DNA from: Vagococcus sp. CY52-2
Lineage (GTDB): Bacteria; Bacillota; Bacilli; Lactobacillales; Vagococcaceae
Assembly: GCF_022655055.1 (NCBI RefSeq)
Contig: NZ_CP093384.1
Span: forward strand, 620,001-684,000
Length of the DNA stretch: 64,000 nucleotides
Direction of reading: 5' to 3'
Below the pieces are notes generated by a model. It ran no database searches. It was not told the origin of the DNA and saw nothing but the letters and a program-made list of their open reading frames with translations. Each line of letters opens with the position of its first letter. Within the stretch, counting starts at the first letter, position 1. This document shows positions 36,970 to 49,468 of this stretch, piece after piece. The translations under genes were made by a program, and so were the position numbers.

Positions 36970-37485
36970 TTAATCATTTATTATTTTTTGACTGGTAAGG
37001 AATTCTAAGCATAATGCCGCTGCAGGACTAAGTGGCGTGTTCTTCTTATGGATCACGACAATATCAAATGGTTTAATTTTATCTTTAATAGGTACCCAAG
37101 TTAGTGGATAATTGTCATAAAAATCTTTTAACTGAATGGGTAACAGAGCTAACGTATTATTTTTCATAATATTATTGACTAATACTTCATGATTATTACT
37201 CATAATATCAATTTTTGGTATAAAGCCAACATCTCGTGTCATACCTTGAAGCACATGTCATAACACATAGTCTTTGCTCATAGATGAGAAGGTATCGTCT
37301 TTTAAATCTTTTAAATTGAGAGGTTTTTTTGATGCTAACGGATGATCATCCATCATTAAAATTGACGCATCCTATTTCGTAGTATGAAAAATATTTCGTT
37401 CAATTTCTAAATTTTCTTCTTTAATAGGAAATGACACAATGCCTATTTCTAATTCACCTTTACTAAAAACAGTGGATGAATTCAT
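36970..37485 (-). pseudogene. LysR-family regulator remnant
   Basis: One frame of 172 codons reads as a LysR co-inducer-binding domain. It begins MNSSTVFSKGELEIGIVSFP, passes an in-frame TAG (after IFHTTK) and an in-frame TGA (after SKDYVL), and ends with VLVNNIMKNNTLALLPIQL and SPAAALCLEFLTSQK. The DNA-binding domain is absent. Two nonsense codons and loss of the HTH show it is dead. It neighbours other broken genes. Confidence 0.75.
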
Positions 37486-37841
37486 ACTAAAATAAAAAAT
37501 AGTTTTTATTTTGGTATGTATCGATTCTATTCTTGTTCATTTTATCAATTAATATAAAATGCGTTAAATGAAATTTTTTTATTCATAATGTTACTTTTAT
37601 TTATAAAAACATGTTTTTTAAACTAAAAATTACATATGCATATGAATTTTTAGAGAAATTTAAATAACAAAATATGCTATTTTTATGAATTTTCATTTAA
37701 AGATGATTAATTGTCATTTTTTACGTATTGTTAGGTAAAGTTTGATATGGCGGGTTTTTTAAAAAAACGATATAGTATGAACATAGCCAAGAAATGAAAT
37801 GCACCAAAAATTTAATAACAAGATAATAGGGGGTAGGAGCT
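37486..37841. other. AT-rich gap with an inverted repeat
   Basis: 356 bp without a gene. The main structure is at 37623-37653: CTAAAAATT-A-CATATG facing CATATGAATTTTTAG. This gives 15-nt arms with one bulged base and a 12-bp CATATGCATATG core. It could be an operator for the recombinase-like gene that follows. Otherwise I see only AT-rich DNA. Confidence 0.5.
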
Positions 37842-38399
37842 ATGAAAAAAATAGGATATGTTTATGCTTCTAGTGAGGAAAATTATGTGAGAGAACAAAT
37901 CGATGGGTTAAATAGTTTAAATATCGAAACTGTATCCATTGAAAAGGAAACGAATGAGGAAATTTCACAAAGTGACACAGTATTGACTGATATCGTGGCT
38001 AGTTTAGAATCAGGCGATCAATTGGTTGTATATGAATTAAGATGTTTAGGGAAATCAGTTATTCAATTAGCAGAATTTTTAGGTCAATTAAAAGAAAAAG
38101 GCATTGGATTAGTAGTAGTTAAAAAAGGTGAAGCATACAGTGACATTGATGATGCAGCATACTTAGAAATGGTTTTAAAAATTGCTGAAATGGAAAAAAT
38201 GATTATTAGAGAACGAACTACTAAAGGATTACAAGAAGCACGTCGTAAGGGTCGTGTAGGCGGACGTCCAAAAATCTCTCAAGAAACAATCGACCAAATT
38301 AGATTTTTATATAATAACAATAGATATACATTAAGACAAATTGCAGAGGAATGTAACATTTCTTTGGGAACAGCTTATAAATACGTACAAGAAAGATAA
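37842..38399 (+). CDS. Serine-recombinase-like protein with degenerate active site (probable regulator)
   Basis: A 185-residue member of the resolvase/invertase family by overall pattern. The N-terminal domain begins GYVYASSEENYVREQIDGL, where resolvases have GYARVST..Q....Q...L. The E-helix AEMEKMIIRERTTKGLQEARRKG, the hinge GRVGGRPK and a C-terminal HTH (TLRQIAEECNISLGTAYKYV) are well kept. The nucleophile Ser10 and Gln19 are present. The catalytic arginines are not: R8 is Tyr, and the LDRLGR block reads LRCLGK, so R68 is Cys and R71 is Lys. It is therefore unlikely to cut DNA and more likely a DNA-binding protein. It has a strong GGGGGTAGGAG upstream. Confidence 0.75.
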   Translation: MKKIGYVYASSEENYVREQIDGLNSLNIETVSIEKETNEEISQSDTVLTDIVASLESGDQLVVYELRCLGKSVIQLAEFLGQLKEKGIGLVVVKKGEAYSDIDDAAYLEMVLKIAEMEKMIIRERTTKGLQEARRKGRVGGRPKISQETIDQIRFLYNNNRYTLRQIAEECNISLGTAYKYVQER

Positions 38400-38404
38400 A
38401 ACAA

Positions 38405-38444
38405 AAAGACTAGTAAATGACATTTAAAACATTTACTAGTCTTT
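38405..38444. terminator. Bidirectional terminator between the recombinase-like gene and fetB
   Basis: A 15-bp perfect stem (38405-38419 with 38430-38444) with A-rich and T-rich flanks. Confidence 0.85.
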
Positions 38445-38450
38445 CTTTGT

Positions 38451-39209
38451 TTATTTTAATTGAGAGAAGTCATTGAAGTATTGTTTGTAGGATAAGTAAC
38501 TGGCAATCATGGTTGAAAATCCAGTAGTCGCAATTAGCATAAACATCACAACGATTTGATATCTAATGGCAGTTGTTGGATCAATACCAGCAAACATAAG
38601 ACCAGACATCATACCAGGTAAACTGACTAAACCAACCGTTTTTGCACGATCGACACTTGGTGACATCGCAGATTTAATGCTTTCTCTTACGATAGGTAAG
38701 GTGGACTGTTTTTTTGTTGCTCCTAATGCAAGTTTTTCTTGTACTTGTTGACGTTGATCTTCAAATTTAGTTGACATTGTACGATAGCCAACCCCAACGG
38801 CAGTCATCGCATTACTGGCAATCATTCCGGTTATTGGAACAATTTGTGAAGGTGTCCATTTTAAAGTTCCAGATATAAATAGAATAAACAGTGATAAAAT
38901 TGTACCAAAACCAATTGAAATCAGAGAAATTTGAAAGGCTTTATCTAAATGGTTTGCACGTTTTCCGGCATGATGTGCAGCATTTAAAATAATAAAAGCA
39001 ACCATGACTAAGGTTAAAATCATATTATCCAGTTGGAAAACAAACCCTAAAACATATCCAATGATGAATAATTGAACCACTGTTCGAATGGCAGAAACGA
39101 AAATATCTTTTCCTAATCCTAGTTTTTCTTTGTAATCAATAATTAAAGCTATCACAATTAACAAGCTTGCTAATAATAGCGATGTATTTGAAATATTTAA
39201 ATCAGTCAT
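38451..39209 (-). CDS. fetB: FetB-family ABC transporter permease (iron export type)
   Basis: A 252-residue membrane protein with about six to seven helices of the UPF0014/FetB family. The conserved MIASNAMTAVGVGYR and VSLPGMMSGLMFAGIDP blocks are visible. I start at ATG 39209, with GGAGG 9 nt before it inside the end of fetA; the frame is open for nine more codons. In E. coli FetAB exports iron and raises peroxide tolerance. In this organism the substrate is inferred from family only. Confidence 0.85.
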   Translation of the reverse strand: MTDLNISNTSLLLASLLIVIALIIDYKEKLGLGKDIFVSAIRTVVQLFIIGYVLGFVFQLDNMILTLVMVAFIILNAAHHAGKRANHLDKAFQISLISIGFGTILSLFILFISGTLKWTPSQIVPITGMIASNAMTAVGVGYRTMSTKFEDQRQQVQEKLALGATKKQSTLPIVRESIKSAMSPSVDRAKTVGLVSLPGMMSGLMFAGIDPTTAIRYQIVVMFMLIATTGFSTMIASYLSYKQYFNDFSQLK

Positions 39210-39210
39210 A

Positions 39211-39852
39211 TTATTTTTCCTCCATTTTTCCGTCAATAATGGTAATTTGACGTGTCCCTAAGCTAAATTCATTACTATCATGTGTCACCCAAAGAATCGT
39301 TTTTCCTTTTAACTCATTTAAAATAAATTGTTGGATAATATTTTTATTTTCATCATCTAAAGCACTAGTGACTTCATCTAATAACAATACATCTGGTTCA
39401 AAAATGAGATTTCTAACAAACGCAACACGTTGTTTTTCTCCACCAGATAAATCTATAATCTTTTTATTTAAGTAAGATTCATTAAGTTTGAATGTTTCTA
39501 ACAGTTTTGTTACTCTAGATTTGTCGAATTCTTGATGTCGAATATCAAATGGAAATATCAGATTATCCATAACAGTCTCACCAAATAGAGTAGGTTGTTG
39601 GAAAAAATAAGAGACTTCTTTCCTATAATCAGTAATATTTTCTTTGTCAATTTCTCTATTTTTATAAAGTAATTTTCCAGAGGTAGGTGTAATCATTGAT
39701 GCTAGCACTTTTAGTAAGGTGCTCTTACCACTTCCAGATGGACCGCTAATAGTGATGAAATCTCCTGAGTTGATTGATAAGTTAATGTCGTTTAGAATCG
39801 TTTGATTTTGTGGTTTAAAAAAAATGTTTTCTAAATTAAATAATGAATGCAT
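39211..39852 (-). CDS. fetA: FetA-type ABC transporter ATP-binding protein
   Basis: A 213-residue ABC ATPase that pairs with FetB. Walker A GPSGSGKST lies near 38-46, the Q-loop is YFFQQPTLFG, the signature is LSGGEKQRVAF, Walker B is VLLLDEVTSALD and the switch histidine is in ILWVTHDSNE. It starts at 39852 with AAGGAG 7 nt upstream. It precedes fetB with a one-nucleotide gap between reading frames. Proximity to perR is not close (30 kb), but iron export fits peroxide defence. Confidence 0.87.
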   Translation of the reverse strand: MHSLFNLENIFFKPQNQTILNDINLSINSGDFITISGPSGSGKSTLLKVLASMITPTSGKLLYKNREIDKENITDYRKEVSYFFQQPTLFGETVMDNLIFPFDIRHQEFDKSRVTKLLETFKLNESYLNKKIIDLSGGEKQRVAFVRNLIFEPDVLLLDEVTSALDDENKNIIQQFILNELKGKTILWVTHDSNEFSLGTRQITIIDGKMEEK

Positions 39853-40033
39853 AAGTAATCTCCTTTTTTCTATTAATATATCTATAGTATATCATTATAA
39901 TAATTATTATTTAATGTTAATGCTTAACTGATAATTATTTTGTTTAGTCGTGATTCATTTACTTTATATTGAAATCATGTGGTTTATAGAGTAGGATATC
40001 AAAGAAGGAATAAAAAACGAGCGGGGGATATTA

Positions 40034-40666
40034 ATGACGGCAGCAGAAAGTAGACCGATTGTCATAGGTGTGACTGGTGGGTCTGGAAGTGGTAAAACCA
40101 GTGTAAGTCGCGCGATATTAAAAGCATTACCAAATCACTCAATTTTATTGTTTGAACAAGATTCTTATTATAAAGATCAAAGTCATCTATCATTTGAAGA
40201 AAGATTAAACACAAATTATGATCATCCATTTGCATTTGATACTGATTTATTGATTGAGCATTTACAAGATTTAATGGGATATAAAGCGATTGAGAAACCT
40301 GTCTATGATTATGAAGCACATACGCGAAGTAAAGAGGTCATTTATCAAGAACCAAAAGAGGTTATCATATTAGAAGGTATTTTAATATTAGAAGACGAAC
40401 GGTTAAGAGATTTGATGGATATTAAAGTTTATGTAGACACTGAGGATGATATAAGAATTATCCGCCGTATTAAAAGAGATATGCATGATCGAGGACGTTC
40501 TTTGGATTCTGTCATTGGTCAATATTTAAGCGTAGTTAAACCAATGCATCAACAATTTATCGAGCCGACAAAAAAATATGCGGATATTATCATTCCTGAA
40601 GGTGGGGAAAACCAAGTTGCAATAGACTTGTTAACAACTAAAGTAAGAAGTATACTTGAGAAATAA
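40034..40666 (+). CDS. udk: Uridine kinase
   Basis: Phosphorylates uridine and cytidine in pyrimidine salvage. It has 210 residues, with a P-loop GGSGSGKTS (15-23) at the start. [22 protein letters not shown] and the [12 protein letters not shown] block are all typical of Udk. It is followed 20 nt later by a cyclophilin gene with its own AGGAGG site, so the two may share a transcript. Confidence 0.93.
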   Translation: MTAAESRPIVIGVTGGSGSGKTSVSRAILKALPNHSILLFEQDSYYKDQSHLSFEERLNTNYDHPFAFDTDLLIEHLQDLMGYKAIEKPVYDYEAHTRSKEVIYQEPKEVIILEGILILEDERLRDLMDIKVYVDTEDDIRIIRRIKRDMHDRGRSLDSVIGQYLSVVKPMHQQFIEPTKKYADIIIPEGGENQVAIDLLTTKVRSILEK

Positions 40667-40686
40667 TAAATGAGGAGGAATTATAA

Positions 40687-41271
40687 ATGACAACATTTCC
40701 ACAATTAGATTTAGAAAATGCTAAAGTAACAGCAACAATTAAAACAAATCGAGGTGACATTAAAGTTGCTTTATTCCCAGAACAAGCCCCTAAAACAGTT
40801 AAGAACTTTATTGAATTAAGTAAAAAAGGATATTATAATGGTGTAATTTTCCATCGTGTTATTCCTGATTTCATGGTTCAAGGAGGAGATCCAACTGGAA
40901 CAGGTATGGGTGGAGAAAGTATTTATGGTGAAAAATTTGAAGATGAGTTCTCTAAAGAGGTATTCAATTTAAGAGGTGCTTTATCTATGGCCAATGCTGG
41001 ACCAAATACAAATGGTAGCCAATTCTTTATTGTTCAAAATAAAAATGTTCCATCTAACATGCTATCTCAATTAGAAGGTGCTGGATTCCCAGAAGAAATT
41101 ATTGAAGCATATCATAGTGGTGGAACACCATGGTTAGACTTTAGACATACAGTCTTTGGTCATGTCATTGAAGGTATGGATGTTGTGGATGAAATTGCTA
41201 GTGTCAGTCGTGATTCACAAGATAGACCAATGCATGATGTAACAATCGATGAGGTTTTAATAGAAGAATAA
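40687..41271 (+). CDS. Peptidyl-prolyl isomerase, cyclophilin type
   Basis: A 194-residue cytoplasmic cyclophilin (no signal peptide). The active-site blocks are [19 protein letters not shown] (catalytic Arg), [16 protein letters not shown] and the [14 protein letters not shown] ending. A short insertion ([19 protein letters not shown]) before the HTVFGHV block is common in lactic acid bacteria. It speeds prolyl bond isomerisation during folding. A terminator follows. Confidence 0.92.
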   Translation: MTTFPQLDLENAKVTATIKTNRGDIKVALFPEQAPKTVKNFIELSKKGYYNGVIFHRVIPDFMVQGGDPTGTGMGGESIYGEKFEDEFSKEVFNLRGALSMANAGPNTNGSQFFIVQNKNVPSNMLSQLEGAGFPEEIIEAYHSGGTPWLDFRHTVFGHVIEGMDVVDEIASVSRDSQDRPMHDVTIDEVLIEE

Positions 41272-41279
41272 GATATTTT

Positions 41280-41310
41280 GTCACTTGCCTAGTTGGGTAA
41301 GTGGCTTTTT
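41280..41310 (+). terminator. Terminator after the cyclophilin gene
   Basis: A 10-bp stem with two G-U pairs (41280-41289 with 41296-41305) is followed by TTTTTCTTTTT. Confidence 0.8.
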
Positions 41311-41400
41311 CTTTTTATATTGTAAAGAGTAGTGAATAGTCTAAGATGTTTATGTTAAAATGATGATTATAAGAAAATTTATTTTAGGAGAATTAAGGAC

Positions 41401-41769
41401 ATGACATTAAAAATTGGAGACATATTGATAGGTGAAATAACAGGGATTCAGCCTTATGGAGCATTTGTGTCTCTTGGAGATAATCAACAAGGTTTGATTC
41501 ACGTATCAGAAGTGAAGCATGGATTTATTAAAAATATAGAAGAAGAATTGACAGTTAAGCAAAAAGTGAAAGTTCAAATTATTGATATTGATGAGTACAC
41601 AAAGAAAATTAGTTTATCGATAAGAGTATTTCAAGATGCACCACCTGTTTTATATAAAAAGAAAAAATATTTTACAAATAGATATAAGAATATAGGTTTT
41701 GAAAGCATTGATAAGAATTTATCACATTGGGTTGATGAGTTTTTAGATGATATTACGGAAAATAACTGA
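41401..41769 (+). CDS. cvfD: S1-domain RNA-binding protein (CvfD/GSP13 type)
   Basis: A 122-residue protein with one S1 domain at about 1-72 (GDILIGEITGIQPYGAFVSL, then GLIHVSEVKHG) and a basic/aromatic tail. Length and tail fit the YugI/GSP13/CvfD family of post-transcriptional regulators tied to the ribosome and cold or stress tolerance. It is a single gene with AGGAG upstream. The exact RNA targets are unknown. Confidence 0.83.
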   Translation: MTLKIGDILIGEITGIQPYGAFVSLGDNQQGLIHVSEVKHGFIKNIEEELTVKQKVKVQIIDIDEYTKKISLSIRVFQDAPPVLYKKKKYFTNRYKNIGFESIDKNLSHWVDEFLDDITENN

Positions 41770-41840
41770 TATATTTCTGAAAATATGTTATAATTGCATT
41801 TGTCGATTTATTATAACTATTAAATAAGAGGTGTGTAATA

Positions 41841-42209
41841 TTGGAACAGTCTAGAGTAGCTGGGACAGTCATTCTTAATCAACAAGATGGTCATAAAAAA
41901 TTTTTAGTGCAAAAAGATCAAGAAACAGTTAGTTTTATTCAAACAACTATTGATACCAATTATACAAGTTTAGCTTGCATATTAGATAAGTTGACTCAAT
42001 CAGTTGGCTTGAATTCTGATGCTATGGACTTAGTCGAATTGACTAATATCAATATTGAAGATGAAAAATTACCACTTTTTGTATTTAGTTTAGATGAAGA
42101 GAATATTGAAACCAGGGCATTGAATTCAGAGTTTTTGTGGGAAGAGCCTTCTACTTTGCGTATGGTATTACAACATTTTAATGTAAGTGGTGTGCCTTTT
42201 TTAAATTAG
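41841..42209 (+). CDS. Unknown protein in front of the rRNA operon
   Basis: A 122-residue soluble acidic protein with a TTG start and AAGAGGTG upstream. It has no signal peptide. The start SRVAGTVILNQQDGHKKFLVQ looks like the first strands of a Nudix fold, but no Nudix box follows, so any such kinship is very uncertain. The second half has DEKLPLFVFSLDEENIE and an aromatic FLWEEPSTLRMVLQHF. It lies 71 nt after the S1-domain gene. No terminator separates it from the rRNA promoters. Confidence 0.6.
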   Translation: MEQSRVAGTVILNQQDGHKKFLVQKDQETVSFIQTTIDTNYTSLACILDKLTQSVGLNSDAMDLVELTNINIEDEKLPLFVFSLDEENIETRALNSEFLWEEPSTLRMVLQHFNVSGVPFLN

Positions 42210-42212
42210 TTG

Positions 42213-42241
42213 TTGACAAAAGTATTTACAGGATGTAATAT
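42213..42241 (+). promoter_or_regulatory. rRNA promoter P1
   Basis: TTGACA (42213-42218) and TAATAT (42236-42241) are separated by 17 nt, directly after the unknown gene and about 255 bp before the 16S start. Confidence 0.8.
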
Positions 42242-42295
42242 ATAGAAGTTGTCACAATAACGTTATTTAATAAAAAATATTTTTTAAAAATAATG

Positions 42296-42324
42296 TTGAC
42301 AAAAAACAAACAACTTGTTATGAT
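42296..42324 (+). promoter_or_regulatory. rRNA promoter P2
   Basis: TTGACA (42296-42301) and TATGAT (42319-42324) with 17-nt spacing, close to consensus. P1 and P2 in tandem are standard for strong rRNA transcription. Confidence 0.88.
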
Positions 42325-42352
42325 ATAAAAGTTGTTACGGCAACAAAGTTTA

Positions 42353-42377
42353 GACCTTTGAAAACTGAACAAAGTAA
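42353..42377 (+). other. 16S processing stem, 5' arm
   Basis: This 25-nt stretch of the leader is complementary, with about three mismatches, to 44084-44108 after the 16S gene. The two arms would loop out pre-16S for RNase III cleavage. The rest of the leader to 42494 holds no gene. Confidence 0.7.
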
Positions 42378-42495
42378 GACGAACCAAATGTGTAGGGCGT
42401 TTCTATTATGTAGAAACAAACCATATTTAGTGAATACAATTCGCTAGCAAGTTTTAAAACAAATGAGCTAAACATCGCAAGATGTTATCAAATTT

Positions 42496-44058
<1,563 letters not shown>

Positions 44059-44083
44059 ATAATTACGGAAAACACATTACGTT

Positions 44084-44108
44084 TTACTTTGTTCAGTTTT
44101 GAGAGGTC
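44084..44108 (+). other. 16S processing stem, 3' arm
   Basis: Pairs with 42353-42377 in the leader. It is the second half of the RNase III substrate flanking 16S. Confidence 0.65.
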
Positions 44109-44120
44109 TACTCTTAAATA

Positions 44121-44193
44121 GGGGCCTTAGCTCAGCTGGGAGAGCGCCTGCCTTGCACGCAGGAGGTCAGCGGTTCGATCCCGCTAGGCTCCA
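44121..44193 (+). tRNA. tRNA-Ala (TGC)
   Basis: A 73-nt cloverleaf in the 16S-23S spacer. Acceptor GGGGCCT pairs with AGGCTCC, the anticodon loop is CTTGCAC (TGC), and the T arm has GGTTCGATCC. No CCA is encoded at the 3' end. Confidence 0.96.
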
Positions 44194-44226
44194 TTGATGA
44201 GAAATCATCATATAGATTGTTCATTG

Positions 44227-44248
44227 AAAACTGGATAGTTGAAGTTAG
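44227..44248 (+). other. 23S processing stem, 5' arm
   Basis: AAAACTGGAT... pairs with 47310-47329 after 23S with few mismatches, forming the long stem that brackets pre-23S. The remaining spacer to 44371 shows no gene. Confidence 0.6.
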
Positions 44249-44371
44249 ACATCAACATAAACCGAGAACACCGCGTTGAACAGTTTCTTTTAAAGAACTG
44301 TGAAATGTATTAACTATTATCTATCGCTAGTTAATAGTTAATGAAAAAAAGCTAACCGTAAGGTTAGAAAA

Positions 44372-47284
<2,913 letters not shown>

Positions 47285-47360
47285 ATAGCGGTGGACCATT
47301 ATATTGATACTAACTTAACATCCAGTTTTGAGTGAATCATCACTCAATAAAAAACATATA

Positions 47361-47479
47361 AGTGCGGTGACGATGGCAAGAAAGATACACCTGTAACCAT
47401 GCCGAACACAGAAGTTAAGCTTCTTAGCGCCGAGGGTAGTGAAGGGTTTCCCTTTGTGAGAGTAGGACGTTGCCGTGCT
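47361..47479 (+). rRNA. 5S ribosomal RNA
   Basis: About 119 nt between GTGCGGTGACGATGGC and TTGCCGTGCT. The CCATGCCGAACACAGAAGTT core is present and the terminal helix pairs. Confidence 0.94.
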
Positions 47480-47489
47480 TATATTATTA

Positions 47490-47563
47490 TCCGGCATAGC
47501 TCAGTTGGTAGTAGCGCATGACTGTTAATCATGATGTCGTAGGTTCGAGTCCTACTGCCGGAG
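47490..47563 (+). tRNA. tRNA-Asn (GTT), copy 1
   Basis: A 74-nt cloverleaf. Acceptor TCCGGCA pairs with TGCCGGA, the anticodon loop is CTGTTAA (GTT), and no CCA is encoded. It is identical to the next copy exactly 100 bp downstream. Confidence 0.96.
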
Positions 47564-47589
47564 TACAGTAGTAAAAAAATTAATAATTA

Positions 47590-47663
47590 TCCGGCATAGC
47601 TCAGTTGGTAGTAGCGCATGACTGTTAATCATGATGTCGTAGGTTCGAGTCCTACTGCCGGAG
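47590..47663 (+). tRNA. tRNA-Asn (GTT), copy 2
   Basis: Identical over all 74 nt to copy 1, with a shared ATTAT just upstream. It ends the rRNA operon. Confidence 0.96.
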
Positions 47664-47673
47664 CTATCAAAAG

Positions 47674-47698
47674 CCTAGTTTGTTCTAGGTTTTTTTTA
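47674..47698 (+). terminator. rRNA operon terminator
   Basis: A short CCTAG/CTAGG stem with a TTTGTT loop is followed by an eight-to-nine T run, right after the second tRNA-Asn. Confidence 0.75.
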
Positions 47699-47976
47699 TT
47701 AAATTGATAATCGTATACTCTTATTTGCTTACTACCTCTTATTCTGTTATTTGTTTCTTGTTCTTGAATATATTTTTGTATTGTCTTTTGATTCAATCTT
47801 ATCGTGATAAATGTCATCTTGAATGTCATCTTGCTTGTATGTATTAATTAAAAGGAGTTTTTTCATAATAAAGCTATTTCTTACAAGCATGGTATTACAT
47901 GTTTGTAGCATAAATAAAAATAGTATTGATTAAATGTCCATTTAATCAATACTATTTATTTTTTTAATATCTAGGA
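47699..47976. other. Gap between the rRNA operon and the glyoxalase gene
   Basis: No gene is supported. It holds a short direct repeat of ATGTCATCTTG (around 47812-47832), a 10-bp hairpin (47882-47891 with 47898-47907) and the terminator hairpin at 47918-47957. Confidence 0.5.
47918..47957 (-). terminator. Terminator after the glyoxalase gene
   Basis: A 17-bp perfect stem (47918-47934 with 47941-47957) and a 6-nt loop. T-rich on both sides; it lies just after the minus-strand gene. Confidence 0.75.
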
Positions 47977-48351
47977 CTATTTTTCGCGAATAACTTCGAT
48001 TTTGTAGCCATCTGGATCAATAATAAAGTAGTAAGAAGGTGGTACATTCGGTAAATGTTTTAATTCAGTTATGTTAAAACCTTCCTCTTTATGTTTAGAA
48101 TGAAGTCCTTCTAAATCATTTGTAGATATAGCAATATGACCATAACCATTCCCTAAATCGTATCCTTCTGAGTCATAATTATAAGTTAATTCTAATTCAT
48201 AATCATCACCTGGCAATGTTAAATAGACAAGTGTAAATTTGTTTTCTGGAAAATCTCGTCGACGAGATTCTTCAAAGTTAAATGCTTTCTTATAGAAATC
48301 AAGAGAAGCATCTAAATCTTTTACTCTGACGCATGTATGAGCCATTTTCAT
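47977..48351 (-). CDS. gloA: Lactoylglutathione lyase/VOC-family protein (glyoxalase I type)
   Basis: A 124-residue vicinal-oxygen-chelate protein. It starts MKMAHTCVRVKDLDASLDFY (metal H5), continues with LTLPGDDYELELTYN (Glu ligand), GYGHIAI (His ligand) and YKIEVIRE (final Glu). All four metal ligands of glyoxalase I are thus present. It detoxifies methylglyoxal; the thiol cofactor need not be glutathione here. It is a single gene with only a weak ribosome site. Confidence 0.87.
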   Translation of the reverse strand: MKMAHTCVRVKDLDASLDFYKKAFNFEESRRRDFPENKFTLVYLTLPGDDYELELTYNYDSEGYDLGNGYGHIAISTNDLEGLHSKHKEEGFNITELKHLPNVPPSYYFIIDPDGYKIEVIREK

Positions 48352-48430
48352 ATTTATTATCCATCCCCTCGTATTAAACTAATTTTATACTAACATGATA
48401 TTGAACTCATTTCTAGTTTTTTGATTGTTG

Positions 48431-49294
48431 TTAGATATTATAAAAAGCTAAAGAGATTGTTAAATCGTAAGGAATAAAATCCGTTTTGATACGAATTTTA
48501 TTGTTATCATTTTTTTTTACTTCTTTATAAGTACCACCAAGAATGGTTGGAATTACTTGTATATTAGTATACTTATTAATCAAGGTATCGGCTTTATAAC
48601 TGTCTTCAATGGCAATAAACCCTAAATTAAAGTCGGCATCATGATTTTTTTTATTTGGTATAAAAATACTTAGTCGATTATTAGTCGATTTTGGATCATA
48701 TAACATTTTAGCATAAGCATTTGGAATGACGTTATCATATAGTTCAAAAATTTTGCGGTCATGGTATTCTTCGTAATTTTCAGTTAATTCATTATCTGAT
48801 ATTCCGGCATATAAACTTGAGAAAAAATGCTCTTCTTTTAAAGTTAAGATGATTTCAAATAGTAGTTGTTGCTTTTCTTGTGTTTTTATCTGCGGTATAG
48901 ATGTATGCAAATATTCTTTATGTCTGATATTTGAAGAAGAAGTATTAATAATCATATGATCAGAATGGGTATCTTTTCTTTGACGAAATGAAGTAATATC
49001 ATAATGTTTCTTCTTTTTTCTTTTCTGTTTCTTCTTTTTATGAGGAATAGTATAATAATCATCTTCATCATTTAGAGTTATCTCATCATGGCATTTGAAA
49101 TACTGAGTAAAAAAATCATTTATATTATAGTATATTTCTGGATTTAAATAGATGATTAAAGTAATAGCTAAAAAAAGCGCAAGGGATGAAATAAAAAGAT
49201 ATGCATACCAAAATAAACTTGGTGTGTAGGTTAAGAAAAGAGCAAATATCCAAAAAATAATGATGATTAATCCAACTGTCTTCAAGGACTTCAT
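48431..49294 (-). CDS. Unknown two-helix membrane protein
   Basis: A 287-residue protein I do not recognise. Two membrane helices (about 7-24 and 29-50) are followed by an acidic patch (DEDDYY), a strongly basic run (KKKKQKRKKKKHYD, near 88-101) and a serine-rich linker. A soluble cytoplasmic domain of about 150 residues follows, with FEIILTLKEEHFFSSLYAGI and NRLSIFIPNKKN. It has no lipobox or catalytic motif. It is divergent from dinG, with a 170-bp gap between them. The basic run suggests contact with acidic lipids or nucleic acid, which is a guess. Confidence 0.65.
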   Translation of the reverse strand: MKSLKTVGLIIIIFWIFALFLTYTPSLFWYAYLFISSLALFLAITLIIYLNPEIYYNINDFFTQYFKCHDEITLNDEDDYYTIPHKKKKQKRKKKKHYDITSFRQRKDTHSDHMIINTSSSNIRHKEYLHTSIPQIKTQEKQQLLFEIILTLKEEHFFSSLYAGISDNELTENYEEYHDRKIFELYDNVIPNAYAKMLYDPKSTNNRLSIFIPNKKNHDADFNLGFIAIEDSYKADTLINKYTNIQVIPTILGGTYKEVKKNDNNKIRIKTDFIPYDLTISLAFYNI

Positions 49295-49468
49295 AAGCTT
49301 ACGATACCTTTCTATGTCAAAATATAAAGTTGCGTCTAAATATATTTAACCATAGTTTGAAGGTTAAAACAAACACATACCTAGATTTAGATAATGTTTT
49401 TATCTAATGACTTATTATTAGAATATAGTATAATACAATGGTGAGTAAAAACAGAGAGGATTGGGGTA

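Noticed and set aside
37842-38399. A DNA inversion or resolvase-transposon system
   Set aside because: No flanking inverted repeats, no transposase and no invertible segment; catalytic arginines are missing.
47629-47829. Minus-strand open frame of 66 codons ending AVGLEPTTS
   Set aside because: Its C-terminus is the antisense of the second tRNA-Asn. This is a well-known annotation artefact, with no ribosome site and no family.
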